Assembly: GCF_000739085.1 (NCBI RefSeq)
Contig: NZ_CP009110.1
Coordinates: 868,001 to 932,000, forward strand
Direction of reading: 5' to 3'
Length of the DNA: 64,000 bases
Source of the DNA: Amycolatopsis methanolica 239
GTDB taxonomy: Bacteria > Actinomycetota > Actinomycetes > Mycobacteriales > Pseudonocardiaceae
The notes below the pieces were generated by a model. It was not told the origin of the DNA. It did no database searches and saw nothing but the letters and a program-made list of their open reading frames with translations. Made by a program: the position numbers and the translations under genes. Shown in pieces: positions 26,596-34,830 of the stretch; the stretch's first letter is position 1, and the number at the start of each line of letters is the position of its first letter.

Positions 26596-27587
26596 TCACC
26601 TGGCGAACCGCGACCACACGTCGAGCAGCCGCCGGGCCGATCCGCCCACCGGCCCGACCGCGTCGGCCAGGGTCCGCGCGTCCGGCAGCTGCGCCGAGTC
26701 GATCGCCGCCACCGCCTGCTCGGCGTCCGAAATGGTCGACGAGCAGACCGACAGCAGGTAGTCCGGCACGGTCAGGGCGGGGTCGGTCACCCCGACCACG
26801 GGCGTGCCGACCGCGGTGACCAGTGGGAACACCGTGCCCGGGATGCCGATGGCGGCTTCGGCGCGGGCCGTGGCCTGCACGGACGCGACGTCGCTGATCT
26901 CGTACCGGTCCCACAGCGTGCGGTCCTCACGCGGGTGCGGGCCGACGAGGATCCGCTTGCCGGCCGCCGCGAGTTTCTCCGCCGACGCGAGCAGCAGTTC
27001 GGTGCCGGGCGCCGCGGAGCCGGTGCCGTCCGGGTGGGTGACGCTGGTGAGCACCAGGACGAGGCCCGGCTCCGGCTTGCGCTCGGGCAGGCCGTCGGTC
27101 TGCGGCGAGCCGACGACCTTGATGCGGCGGCGCGTGCCGAGGTAGGCGCCGAACGCGCGGGCCTCGGCGGGGGAGGAGGACGTGATCAGCCGCGGGTGCA
27201 GCTCCTTCGCGCGCGCGGCCCGGACCGGCTGCTGGTAGGCGAGCGAACTGGCGACGAGCGGCAGCTTCCGGAAGCGGGCCGCGCAGTCGGCCGGCCAGTC
27301 CCCGGCGCCCGTGACGACGAGCAGGTCCGCCCGCGGCGCGGTGTCCGGCGTCGCGACCGGCACCGGTCGCTGGGGGTGATGCCGGTCAGGTCCGGGACCA
27401 GCTGGGTCAGCCGCCAGTCGCGCCGCGCGGCCTCGGCCAGCAGCGGTTTGACGTGGTAGGTGCCCCACGGCTCGTTGGTCGCGATCAGCACGTGCGGGGC
27501 CCGGGAGGCGCCGGCGGTTCCGCCACCGAGGGTGGCGAGCGCGAACGCGCCGCCGAGGACCGCGCGCCGGGACACCGGGTTCGTCAT
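26596..27587 (-). pseudogene. Tat-exported GT-B-like protein, frameshifted
   Basis: Two frames make one protein of about 330 residues. The first, from ATG 27587, gives a Tat-type signal (NPVSRRAVLGGAFALATLGGG) and then APHVLIATNEPWGTYHVKPLL. The frame changes at about 27351-27370, within GACCGGTGCCGGTC on the minus strand, where one missing G would restore DRVPVATPDTAPRADLLVVTGAGDW. The second half (VVGSPQTDGLPERK, ILVGPHPRED, ATARAEAAIGIPGTVFPLVTAVGTPVVGV) resembles the nucleotide-binding half of GT-B glycosyltransferases or epimerases. Either a real single-base mutation or a sequencing error. Function unknown. Confidence 0.65.
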
Positions 27588-27687
27588 GATCGACAAGCTA
27601 GGCGGCGCGGACGGCGGCCAGGTGAACGGCGAGCGACCGCTGTCAGCCCGTCAGCTGCTCGGCGCGTTCCACACATGTCGAGATCGG

Positions 27688-28629
27688 TCACCGCGCCTTC
27701 TCCTCGTAGCGTTTCGCCAGCAGGGCCGTGCGCTCCTCGGGCCACGGGCAGCGGATCTCGCCGAACGTGGCGGCGAAGAACAACTCCAGGTGGGTGTGCC
27801 AGGCGGCCAGCAGCTCGGCCCGCAGGTGCTTCAGCGCGAACGGGACCGTCTGCGTGAGCTCGATCCGGGTGCCGAGTTCGGCGTCCGCGACGATCTCGAA
27901 CCGGACCCGGCCCGCGGGCGCGCCGTCGTGCAGCCAAACGTACTCCAGCACGTGCGGCGCGGACGCGGTGACGATCTTCCCCGCGGGCACGTAGCCGTTG
28001 GTGGCGCGCAGTGGTGGCGGGCCGCCGGGTTCGACCGGGGAGTCCTCGGTGAGCAGCTGCCAGATCTCGGCGGCGGGCTTCCAGACCAGGTCACGCGCGA
28101 ACCGCAACTCGTACCCGGCGGCCGTTTCGGGCACCGAGCCGTCGCCGAGGCCGAACTGGTCGATGTAGTGCTCCATCGCGGGCAGCCAGTCCGGCGGCGG
28201 GGGCGCGTCGGCGCCGTCCAGCCGCGCGTTCAGTGCGCCGAGGCAGGTGTCCCAGCCGATCGCGTTCCGCCCGGCGGCCAGCCGCCCGATGTCGCCGCCG
28301 CCGATCGTCTGGGTGAACACCAGCAGGCAGCCGTCGCCGTCCGGCAGCAGCTCGAACCGCAGCACGTCGAGGTTCCAGGTGAAGGCGAACACCTTCGGCG
28401 GGTCGAATTCGAGGACCTCGCCGGTGCCGCCGTCGTCGACCGGCGCGTCGCCGGGGAAGACGAACCGGATCGGCGCGCCGATCCGCGCCTCGGTCTCGAC
28501 GCGCGCCGGGAACCAGTGCGCCAGCTCGGCCGGGTCGGTGACGGCTCGCCAGACCTTCCCCGGCCGGTGCCGCAGCCGCCGTTCGAAGCGCAGCACGGGT
28601 TTTCCGGCGATCGTGCGGAATTCGGTCAC
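27688..28629 (-). CDS. Tandem SRPBCC (AHSA1/START-like) protein
   Basis: 313 residues with two hydrophobic-ligand-type SRPBCC domains. Domain 1: FERRLRHRPGKVWRAVTDPAELAHWFPARV, then FDPPKVFAFTWNLDVLRFEL. Domain 2: LRFARDLVWKPAAEIWQLL, then LEYVWLHDGAPAGRVRFEIV and LTQTVPFALKHLRAELLAAWHTHL. AHSA1-type proteins paired with ArsR regulators are very common; their ligand is generally unknown. GTG 28629 overlaps the ArsR stop by 4 bp, so they are translationally coupled. Confidence 0.88.
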   Translation of the reverse strand: MTEFRTIAGKPVLRFERRLRHRPGKVWRAVTDPAELAHWFPARVETEARIGAPIRFVFPGDAPVDDGGTGEVLEFDPPKVFAFTWNLDVLRFELLPDGDGCLLVFTQTIGGGDIGRLAAGRNAIGWDTCLGALNARLDGADAPPPPDWLPAMEHYIDQFGLGDGSVPETAAGYELRFARDLVWKPAAEIWQLLTEDSPVEPGGPPPLRATNGYVPAGKIVTASAPHVLEYVWLHDGAPAGRVRFEIVADAELGTRIELTQTVPFALKHLRAELLAAWHTHLELFFAATFGEIRCPWPEERTALLAKRYEEKAR

Positions 28630-28940
28630 CTCGGGTCCTCCATCGAGTCCAGGTGGCGTTCGAGGGCGTCCAGGCTGGCGTTCCACATGCGCCGGTAGGG
28701 GGCCAGCCAGGCGTCGATCTCGGCGAGCGGCTCCGGGCGCAGCCGGTACCAGCGGCGTTGCGCGTCCTGCCGGACCTCCACCAGCCCGGCCTCGCGCAGC
28801 ACCTTGAGGTGCTTGGACACCGCGGGCTGGGTGAGGCGCAGGCGCTCCACGAGGTCCCCGACCGGGCGCTCCGACGTGCGGAGCAGGTCGAGGATCTCGC
28901 GCCGTCGCGGCTCGGCGAGGACCTCGAACGTTGATGCCAT
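28626..28940 (-). CDS. ArsR/SmtB-type winged-helix regulator
   Basis: 104 residues: STFEVLAEPRRREILDLLRTSERPVGDLVERL, recognition helix TQPAVSKHLKVLREAGLV, and wing VRQDAQRRWYRLRPEPL. No CxC metal site is present, so it is probably not metal-sensing; this subgroup regularly accompanies SRPBCC proteins. It is the first gene of the pair and likely autoregulates. Confidence 0.92.
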   Translation of the reverse strand: MASTFEVLAEPRRREILDLLRTSERPVGDLVERLRLTQPAVSKHLKVLREAGLVEVRQDAQRRWYRLRPEPLAEIDAWLAPYRRMWNASLDALERHLDSMEDPR

Positions 28941-29050
28941 ACGAGGAATATAACCAACGAGGAATGCAAGTCAAGCTGTCACATCGGTGTTCCCCGGGCA
29001 CGTGGAAGTGCCTTCTTCCGCGGCGGCGCCGGCCGGGACAAGATCGGCTC

Positions 29051-29491
29051 ATGAGCGAAGAACTCCTCGACCTCGTCGCCGGCCGCCAGTTCGGCGCATT
29101 GGCCACGATCCGCCGCGACGGCAGGCCGCAACTGTCTACAGTGGTCTACGGCTGGTACCCGGAGGAGAAGCTCATCCGGATCAGCTCGACCGTGGACCGT
29201 GCGAAGGTGCGGAACCTGCGCCGGGACCCGCGCGCGGTCCTGCACGTCGCGGCGCCGGACGGGATGGCGTACGCGGTCGTGGAGGGTGAGGTCGACGTGT
29301 CGCCGGTCAGCGCCGATCCGGGGGACGCGACCGGACGGGAAATGGCCGAGCTCGCCTCGCGGTTCGAGGACCCGTACGCCGATCTCGACCGCTTCTACCA
29401 GCGGATGGTCGACGAGCGGCGCGTGGTGATCCGCCTCCCGGTGTCCCGTGTGTACGGTCTCCCGCCCGGCGCGCTTCCCGTTCGGGACTAG
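29051..29491 (+). CDS. PPOX-class F420-dependent oxidoreductase
   Basis: 146-residue split-barrel protein. Family hallmarks: GRQFGALATIRRDGRPQLSTVVYGWY, then STVDRAKVRNLRRDPRAVLHV and the end HVHVPVSRVYG-type strand, here IRLPVSRVYGLPPG. Related mycobacterial and streptomycete proteins use F420H2 or bind flavin or biliverdin; cofactor inferred only. ATG 29051. The TAG stop shares CTAG with the convergent TetR gene. Confidence 0.88.
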   Translation: MSEELLDLVAGRQFGALATIRRDGRPQLSTVVYGWYPEEKLIRISSTVDRAKVRNLRRDPRAVLHVAAPDGMAYAVVEGEVDVSPVSADPGDATGREMAELASRFEDPYADLDRFYQRMVDERRVVIRLPVSRVYGLPPGALPVRD

Positions 29492-30096
29492 AGCCCGAGG
29501 CCGCGCAGCAGGATGTCGAACCCGTGCCGGAACTCCTCCTCCGGCGGGATCGACCGGGCCTGCGCGGCGGTTTCGGACAGGATCGGGAACTCCTCCGGCG
29601 GCAGGTCGGCCAGTGCGGCCGTGCCCGCGCCGGACAGCGCCCCGAAGTGTTCCACCTGCAACGCGCCGAACACGTAACCCACGATCGTCCGGAACGCGAT
29701 CGCCCGGCGCTTGCCGGTGAGACCCGCGTCCGTCAGGACGGTCAGCATCGTTTCGCCCCAGCGGATCGAACTGGGCACGTGGTGGCGGTGCATGAGCAGC
29801 AACGGCACCACCGCCGGGTGTCGCGAAACCGCGATCCGGACCCGGTCGGCCAGCACGCTCAACCGCTCGCCGGCCGGACCGCGCGGCACCGTCACGTCGA
29901 TCGCCTGCAGCACCAGGTCGACCACCAGGCCTTCGAGCTCGTCGCGGTCGGACACGTAGCGGTAGAGCGACATCGTGCCCATGCCGAGCTCCTTGGCGAC
30001 CGTGCGCATCGACAGCGCGTCGAGCCCCTCGCGGTCGAGCACGGCCAGTGCCGCGGTGGCGATCTGCGTGGTGGTCAACGAGCGGGGGCGTGGCAT
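29488..30096 (-). CDS. TetR family regulator (TetR_C-type ligand domain)
   Basis: 202 residues from ATG 30096. N-terminal HTH: TQIATAALAVLDREGLDALSMRTVAKELGMGTMSLYRYVSDRDEL, with the recognition helix MGTMSLYRYV. The C-terminal region resembles TetR_C_1 regulators that bind tetracycline-like drugs. Divergent from the peroxiredoxin-like gene; an inverted repeat that overlaps the latter's promoter is the probable operator. Confidence 0.93.
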   Translation of the reverse strand: MPRPRSLTTTQIATAALAVLDREGLDALSMRTVAKELGMGTMSLYRYVSDRDELEGLVVDLVLQAIDVTVPRGPAGERLSVLADRVRIAVSRHPAVVPLLLMHRHHVPSSIRWGETMLTVLTDAGLTGKRRAIAFRTIVGYVFGALQVEHFGALSGAGTAALADLPPEEFPILSETAAQARSIPPEEEFRHGFDILLRGLGL

Positions 30097-30101
30097 GGCG
30101 T

Positions 30102-30131
30102 TTGACAGCGTACAGGATACGCGCATACGTT
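30102..30131 (+). promoter_or_regulatory. Promoter of the peroxiredoxin-like gene
   Basis: A perfect -35 TTGACA (30102-30107), an 18-bp spacer and TACGTT (30126-30131) as -10. Transcription would start near the TetR-type inverted repeat that follows. Confidence 0.55.
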
Positions 30132-30158
30132 CGTAGGCGTACGCCACACGCTTACGAA
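30130..30158. promoter_or_regulatory. Probable TetR operator (inverted repeat)
   Basis: TTCGTAGGCG (30130-30139) and CGCTTACGAA (30149-30158) are inverted repeats matching at 9 of 10 positions across a 9-bp spacer. The site covers the predicted start of transcription of the peroxiredoxin-like gene and lies 34 bp upstream of the divergent tetR start, so it could regulate both. Confidence 0.6.
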
Positions 30159-30168
30159 AGGGGTCCCC

Positions 30169-30690
30169 ATGCGTGAGTTCGAACTGGACGCGGTCGGCGG
30201 CGAGCGCGTCCGCGTTCCCGACCCGGAACGCCTGGTCCACCTGCAGTTCCGGCGCTTCGCCGGCTGCCCGATCTGCAACCTGCACCTCCGCTCGGTCGTG
30301 CAGCGGCACGACGACATCGAAGCCGCCGGCATCCGCGAGGTGGTCTTCTTCCACTCGCCCGCCGACGAGCTGCGCGGCTACGACCTGCCGTTCGCCGTCG
30401 TCGCCGACCCGGACAAGCGGTACTACCGCGAGTTCGGCGTCGAGTCCGGCCGCCGCGCGCTGCTGCACCCGCGGACGTGGGGCGCGATCCTGCGGGGCTC
30501 GGCCCTGACGCTGCTCGGCAAGTACCGCCCGCCCGCGGTCCGGCAGGAGGGCGGGCGCCTCGGGCTGCCCGCGGATTTCCTGATCGACCCCGCCGGCCGC
30601 GTGGTGGCGCGGAAGTACGGCGAGCACGCCTACGACCAGTGGTCGGTCGACAAGCTGCTGGCCCTCGCGCGGACGGCGGTGGTCCGGTGA
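30169..30690 (+). CDS. Peroxiredoxin-like (AhpC/TSA fold) protein
   Basis: 173 residues of the thioredoxin-like fold. The conserved element FAGCPICNLHLRS carries a C-x-x-C pair at the peroxidatic position (Cys32/Cys35 region), followed by VFFHSP and LPFAVVADPDKRYYREFGVE. The C-terminal LGLPADFLIDPAGRVVARKYGEHAYDQW is typical of AhpC/TSA-like bacterial homologues. A thiol oxidoreductase role is likely; the reductant is unknown. Under probable TetR control. Confidence 0.88.
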   Translation: MREFELDAVGGERVRVPDPERLVHLQFRRFAGCPICNLHLRSVVQRHDDIEAAGIREVVFFHSPADELRGYDLPFAVVADPDKRYYREFGVESGRRALLHPRTWGAILRGSALTLLGKYRPPAVRQEGGRLGLPADFLIDPAGRVVARKYGEHAYDQWSVDKLLALARTAVVR

Positions 30691-30818
30691 AGCACGGACT
30701 GTTCACGGATTCCCTTCGGCAGCGGCTCTGATGCCCGAGGGAGCGTGCTCGGCCGGCGCGGTGCGGCGGCGGGCGCCGAAGTCTTCACAGGGGCTCGCTG
30801 CTCGGCTTGAATCGGACG

Positions 30819-31991
30819 ATGAGCACAGGTGGCTTGTCGAAAGCCCGGCTGGGGCGGCTCCACGACGTGATGGCCGGTTACGTCGAACGCGGCGAGGTCC
30901 CCGGGGTGATCACGCTCGTCGAGCGCCACGGCGAAGTGCACGTGGACGTGCTCGGCTCGGTCGCGTTCGGCGGGCCCGCGTTGAGCCGGGACAGCCTGTT
31001 CCGCATCAGCTCGATGACCAAACCCATCGCCGCGGCGGCCGCGATGGCGCTCGTCGAGCAGTGCCGGCTCCGGCTCGGCGAGCCACTGGACGAACTGCTG
31101 CCGGAGCTGGCGACCAGGCGGGTGCTCGCCAGGATCGACGGGCCGCTCGACGAGACGGTGCCCGCCGAGCGGGCCATCACGCTGCGGGACCTGCTCACGT
31201 TCCGGATGGGGTTCGGCCAGCTGTACCTGCCGGAAGAGCCGCCGATCGTGCGGGCGGCGAACGAGGCCGGCATCGGGATGGGCCCGCCGAGGCCGTCGGA
31301 GATGCCGGAGCCGGATGAGTGGATGCGGCGTCTCGGCTCGTTGCCGCTGATGTGCCCGCCCGGCGGCCGCTGGCTCTACAACACGGGTTCGGACGTGCTG
31401 GGCGTGCTGCTCGCGCGGGTGGGCGGTTCGCTGGAGGAGGTGCTGCGCGAGACCGTGCTGGACCCGCTGGGGATGGACGACACGCGGTTCACCGCGGACG
31501 CCGGCCGCCTGGTCACCGCGTACGGGGGCGACCTGACGGTCTACGACCCGCCGGACGGCGAGTGGTCCCGCCCGCCCCGGTTCCCGTCCGCCGCGGGCGG
31601 TCTCGTGTCCACAGTGGACGATCTGCTGCGCTTCGGCCGGATGATGCTCCACTTCGGACGTTGCGGCAGCGGGCGGGTGCTGGCGCGGCCCACGGTCGAG
31701 GCGATGGTCACCGACCAGCTCACGTCGGGGGACAAGGCGGTGTCCGGCTTCTACCCCGGCTACTTCGACACGCGTGGCTGGGGCTTTGGCCTGTCGATGA
31801 CCACCGCGCGCGACGACATCGCGTCGGTGCCCGGCCGCTTCGGCTGGGACGGCGGGCTCGGCACGTCGTGGTTCTCCGATCCGAAGGAGGACCTGGTGGG
31901 GATCCTGCTGACGCAGAAGGCCGGGTTCCCGCAGTACAACAACCTGTACCTGGACTTCTGGACCTCGGTGTACCAGTCAATCGCGGATTAG
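30819..31991 (+). CDS. Serine hydrolase, beta-lactamase family (class C / EstB-like)
   Basis: 390 residues. The catalytic Ser-x-x-Lys is SMTK in LFRISSMTKPIAAAAAMAL, the Tyr-x-Asn motif is WLYNTGSDVLG, and the third motif region is GWDGGLGTSW. There is no export signal, so it is probably a cytoplasmic esterase or peptidase-type member rather than a resistance enzyme. ATG 30819 is used; GTG/ATG codons upstream are weaker. A 13-bp palindrome of a recurring type sits inside at 31607. Confidence 0.88.
   Translation: MSTGGLSKARLGRLHDVMAGYVERGEVPGVITLVERHGEVHVDVLGSVAFGGPALSRDSLFRISSMTKPIAAAAAMALVEQCRLRLGEPLDELLPELATRRVLARIDGPLDETVPAERAITLRDLLTFRMGFGQLYLPEEPPIVRAANEAGIGMGPPRPSEMPEPDEWMRRLGSLPLMCPPGGRWLYNTGSDVLGVLLARVGGSLEEVLRETVLDPLGMDDTRFTADAGRLVTAYGGDLTVYDPPDGEWSRPPRFPSAAGGLVSTVDDLLRFGRMMLHFGRCGSGRVLARPTVEAMVTDQLTSGDKAVSGFYPGYFDTRGWGFGLSMTTARDDIASVPGRFGWDGGLGTSWFSDPKEDLVGILLTQKAGFPQYNNLYLDFWTSVYQSIAD
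31607..31619. repeat. 13-bp palindrome GTCCACAGTGGAC, copy 1
   Basis: Perfect palindrome around a central A, inside the serine hydrolase gene, encoding S-T-V-D with the rare Thr codon ACA. The same core recurs at 58874 and 58945. Confidence 0.5.
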
Positions 31992-32095
31992 CGCGGCCGG
32001 GTGGTGATGGCGCAGAACGCGTCACGGACCCACCGCATGTGATCGACTCTGCCCGAGCCCGTACGCGGTGGGCCAGGGATTTCGCGGAGAGCGGA

Positions 32096-32623
32096 TCAGG
32101 TCAGCGGGGTCAGCAGCCGGTGCGGCTCCCGCAGCGCGACGCTCACCGGGTCGTCCCGGTGGCCGCGCTTCGCGCCGGGACCGAGGCTCACCACCAGGTC
32201 CGCCGGGCCCGGGACGGTCCGGCAGTGCGGGCAGAGCCCGGACTCGGTGACGGCGGTGCCGCAGTCCGCGTGGCTGAAGACGCGCCGCGGCCCGGCGGGC
32301 GGCCCGAACTCGTGCTCGCCCCACTGCGCCAGTGCGAACACCGCGGGCCACAGGGCGATGCCGCGCTCGGTGAGGACGTACTCGTGGCCGGACGGCCGCG
32401 GCCGCCGTTCGAGCAGGCCTGCGGCCACCAGGGACTTCAGCCGGTCGGTGAGGACGGCCCGCGGGATGTCGAGGTGCGCGCACAGGTCGCCGAACCGCCG
32501 GACGCCGTAGAAGAAGTCCCGCAGGACGAGCAGCGTCCACCGCTCGCCGACGGCCTCCAGCGCCCGCGCCAGTGAGCAGTCCTGGGTCGCGTAGTCCTTG
32601 CCGAGTGCCACGGATCCAAGCAT
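32096..32623 (-). CDS. HxlR family transcriptional regulator with C-terminal zinc-ribbon-like motif
   Basis: 175 residues. HxlR core: CSLARALEAVGERWTLLVLRDFFYGVRRFGDL, recognition helix RAVLTDRLKSLVAAGLLERR, wing GHEYVLTERG. After the usual 110-residue domain there is a tail with HADCGTAVTESGLCPHC, a probable zinc ribbon. Divergent from the MFS fragment with two perfect inverted repeats between them. Confidence 0.92.
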   Translation of the reverse strand: MLGSVALGKDYATQDCSLARALEAVGERWTLLVLRDFFYGVRRFGDLCAHLDIPRAVLTDRLKSLVAAGLLERRPRPSGHEYVLTERGIALWPAVFALAQWGEHEFGPPAGPRRVFSHADCGTAVTESGLCPHCRTVPGPADLVVSLGPGAKRGHRDDPVSVALREPHRLLTPLT

Positions 32624-32631
32624 AGCGACTG

Positions 32632-32646
32632 GTTCAGTTATTGAAC
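32632..32646. promoter_or_regulatory. HxlR operator 1
   Basis: GTTCA-GTTAT-TGAAC, a perfect 5-5-5 inverted repeat in the 71-bp gap between hxlR and the MFS fragment, close to the hxlR start. Confidence 0.7.
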
Positions 32647-32668
32647 TTATGCTGCTAGGGTCACTACT

Positions 32669-32685
32669 AGTTCATTGACTGAACT
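32669..32685. promoter_or_regulatory. HxlR operator 2
   Basis: AGTTCA-TTGAC-TGAACT, a perfect 6-5-6 inverted repeat with the same half-site as operator 1, centred 38 bp from it and just upstream of the MFS ribosome site GGAGGGG. Confidence 0.72.
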
Positions 32686-32694
32686 GGAGGGGTG

Positions 32695-33078
32695 ATGGCA
32701 ACGCTGGTGATCGCGTGCGCCGCGGCGTTCCTGGTGCTGGTGAACTTCACGGCGCCGCTTGCCACGCTCGGCGAGATCGCGGACGCGCTCGGCGCGGGGC
32801 CCGCCGGGCAAACCTGGATCCTCGGGAGCATCAGCCTCGGCCTGGCCGCGGCGCTGCTGATCGCGGGCAGTCTCGCGGACACTTTCGGTCGCAGGCGGGT
32901 GTTCGTGCTGGGCGGCGCGGGGCTCGCGGCCGGCAGCGTGCTGTGCGCGCTGGCGCCGGCGACCTGGGCGGCGTTGCTGGTGTCCAGCCTGGGGCTCATC
33001 GCGCACGCCCACCCGGCCGGGGCCGCGCGCGTGCGGGCCACGGGACTGTGGGGCGCGATGCTCGGTGGCGGCATCACC
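32695..33078 (+). pseudogene. MFS transporter, N-terminal fragment
   Basis: About 128 residues covering the first four helices of a 14-TM-type MFS pump: ATLVIACAAAFLVLVNFTAPL, motif A-like GSLADTFGRRRVFVLGG, and VRATGLWGAMLGGGITG at the end of TM4/5. After GITG the frame becomes unrelated Arg-rich sequence, while another frame picks up the ATPase-type regulator C-terminus at the same place. The fragment retains its ribosome site and the HxlR operators, so it may still be transcribed, but it cannot be a working transporter. Confidence 0.75.
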
Positions 33079-34823
33079 GGTGCGGGTCTACCTCGGCGGC
33101 CTGCCCGCGGACGCGGTGCCGGCGCTCGTGCCGGCCACCACCGGCCGGGACATCGACGCCGGCACCGCACGGACGATCCACCAGCGCAGCGGCGGCAACC
33201 CGTTCTCCGTGCGTGAACTGGCACGCGTGCTCGACACCGGAGGCGCGCTCTCGGCGGTGCCGCCCGGCGTGCGGGACGTGGTCCGGTACCGCGTCACGCA
33301 GCTGCCCGACGCGGTCCAGGCCGTGCTGCGGCAGGCCGCGGTCATCGGCACCGAGGTCGACCTGGACCTCCTGCCCGGCGACGCCCTCGACGCGCTGGAA
33401 CTCGCCGCCGAACGCGGTTTCCTCGTCGAACACGGGCCGGGCCGGTTCCGCTTCGCGCACGCGCTCGTCCGCGACACGCTTTACCAGGACCTGTCCCGCT
33501 CGCGCCGGGCGCGGTTGCACGCGCGGATCGGCGAGGCGATCGAGCGCCTTCGGCCCGGTGACGTCGCCGCGCTGGCACACCACTTCCTGCTCGCCGAGGC
33601 GCCCGCCGCGGTGCGGTACGCGCGCGCCGCCGCCGAGGACGCCGAGCGCCGGTTCGCGCCGCACGAGGCCGCGCGGCTGTGGCAGGCCGCGCTCGACCAC
33701 GCCGATCGTCGCGCGCCCGCTGACGCGGATGGTGGCGCGGCCGCCGGTGTGCCGGAGCGGCTCGAGCTGATCATGGGCCTGGTGCGGGCGCCGGCCGTGG
33801 CAGGCGAGCTCGATCGCGCCCGCAACCACCGGGCCGAAGCGCTCACCCTGGCCGAACAGGTCAGCGACCCCGCGCTGACCGCACGCGTGCTCGCCGCGTT
33901 CGACGTGCCCGCGATCTGGACCGCGCACGACGATCCCGCGCTCGCCCAGCGAATCGCCGAGGTGACCGAGCGGACCCTGGACGCGTTGCCGCCGGGCGAA
34001 GACGCGGTTCGCGCGCGCCTGCTCGCCACGCTCGCCCTCGAACTGCGCAACACCGCAGGCGACCGGGGACCGCGGCCCGCGCGGGAAGCCGAGGCACTGG
34101 CCCGGCGCCTCGACGATCCCGCCCTCCTCGCGTTCGCCTTGAACGCCAGGTTCATGCAGTCGTTCGAGCGGGCCGGGCTCGCGCCGGAGCGGGCCCGCAT
34201 CGGGCAGGAACTGGTCGAGCTGGCCCGGCGCGACGAGCTGGTGGCGTTCGAGGTGCTCGGCCACCTCGTGCTGATGCGGGCCGCCTCGGCCCTCGCCGAC
34301 TTCCCGGCCGCCGACCGCCACGCGCAGGCGGCCGACGAGCTCGGCGAGAAGCACGAGATCGCGCTCGTCGGCGTGTTCACGCAGTGGTACCGCGCGATGC
34401 GGACGTCCGCGGCCGGGCAACCCGCCGCGGCGGCGTACCGCGCGGCGGCGGCCCCGCTGGCAGGCACCGGGATGTCGGGAGTGGCCAGTGGGATCCTCGG
34501 CTTCGCCCTGCTGTGCGATCGCCTCCAGCGCGGCGCCGACCCCGGGCAGGACCTCGACTTCGGCGCCTACGAGCCGTGGTGCCGTCCCGTGGTGTCCGAC
34601 GACGGGTCGGAAGATCGCGCCGTCCCCGCGCGACCTGCTCTTCGAGGCCCGCACGTGCCTGCGCGCCCTGGTCGCGATCCGCCGCGGCGACCGCGCGACG
34701 ATGGCCCGCCTGCACGCCGAACTGCTCCCCGCGGCAGGTGAACCGGCCGGCGCGGGCAGCGGACTGCTCACGCTCGGCCCGGTCAGCCGGTACCTGGACG
34801 AGCTCGCCCGCCATGGCGCCTGA
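33079..34823 (+). pseudogene. AfsR/BTAD-type regulator, C-terminal part only, frameshifted near 34,600
   Basis: The frame from 33065 to about 34600 encodes the end of the ATPase module and the TPR-like region of a large actinobacterial activator: HQRSGGNPFSVRELARVL, AVLRQAAVIGTEVDLDLLPGD, RFRFAHALVRDTLYQDLSRSRRARLHARIGEAI, then helical repeats. The SARP-type DNA-binding domain, BTAD domain and Walker A are missing. Near 34597-34615 the frame shifts; the +1 frame continues KIAPSPRDLLFEARTCLRALVAI to TGA at 34823. It is joined directly to the MFS fragment, indicating a deletion junction. Confidence 0.75.
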
Positions 34824-34830
34824 GCTCGCG

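Noticed and set aside
31992-32095. tRNA or small RNA gene in the spacer
   Set aside because: No cloverleaf-like arms, no GTTCRANYC box and no CCA end; the same negative result applies to the other gaps longer than 70 bp.
32715-33770. 351-residue plus-strand frame across the MFS/AfsR junction
   Set aside because: Low-complexity Arg/Ala/Gly translation; the two flanking frames have real domain content and explain the region.
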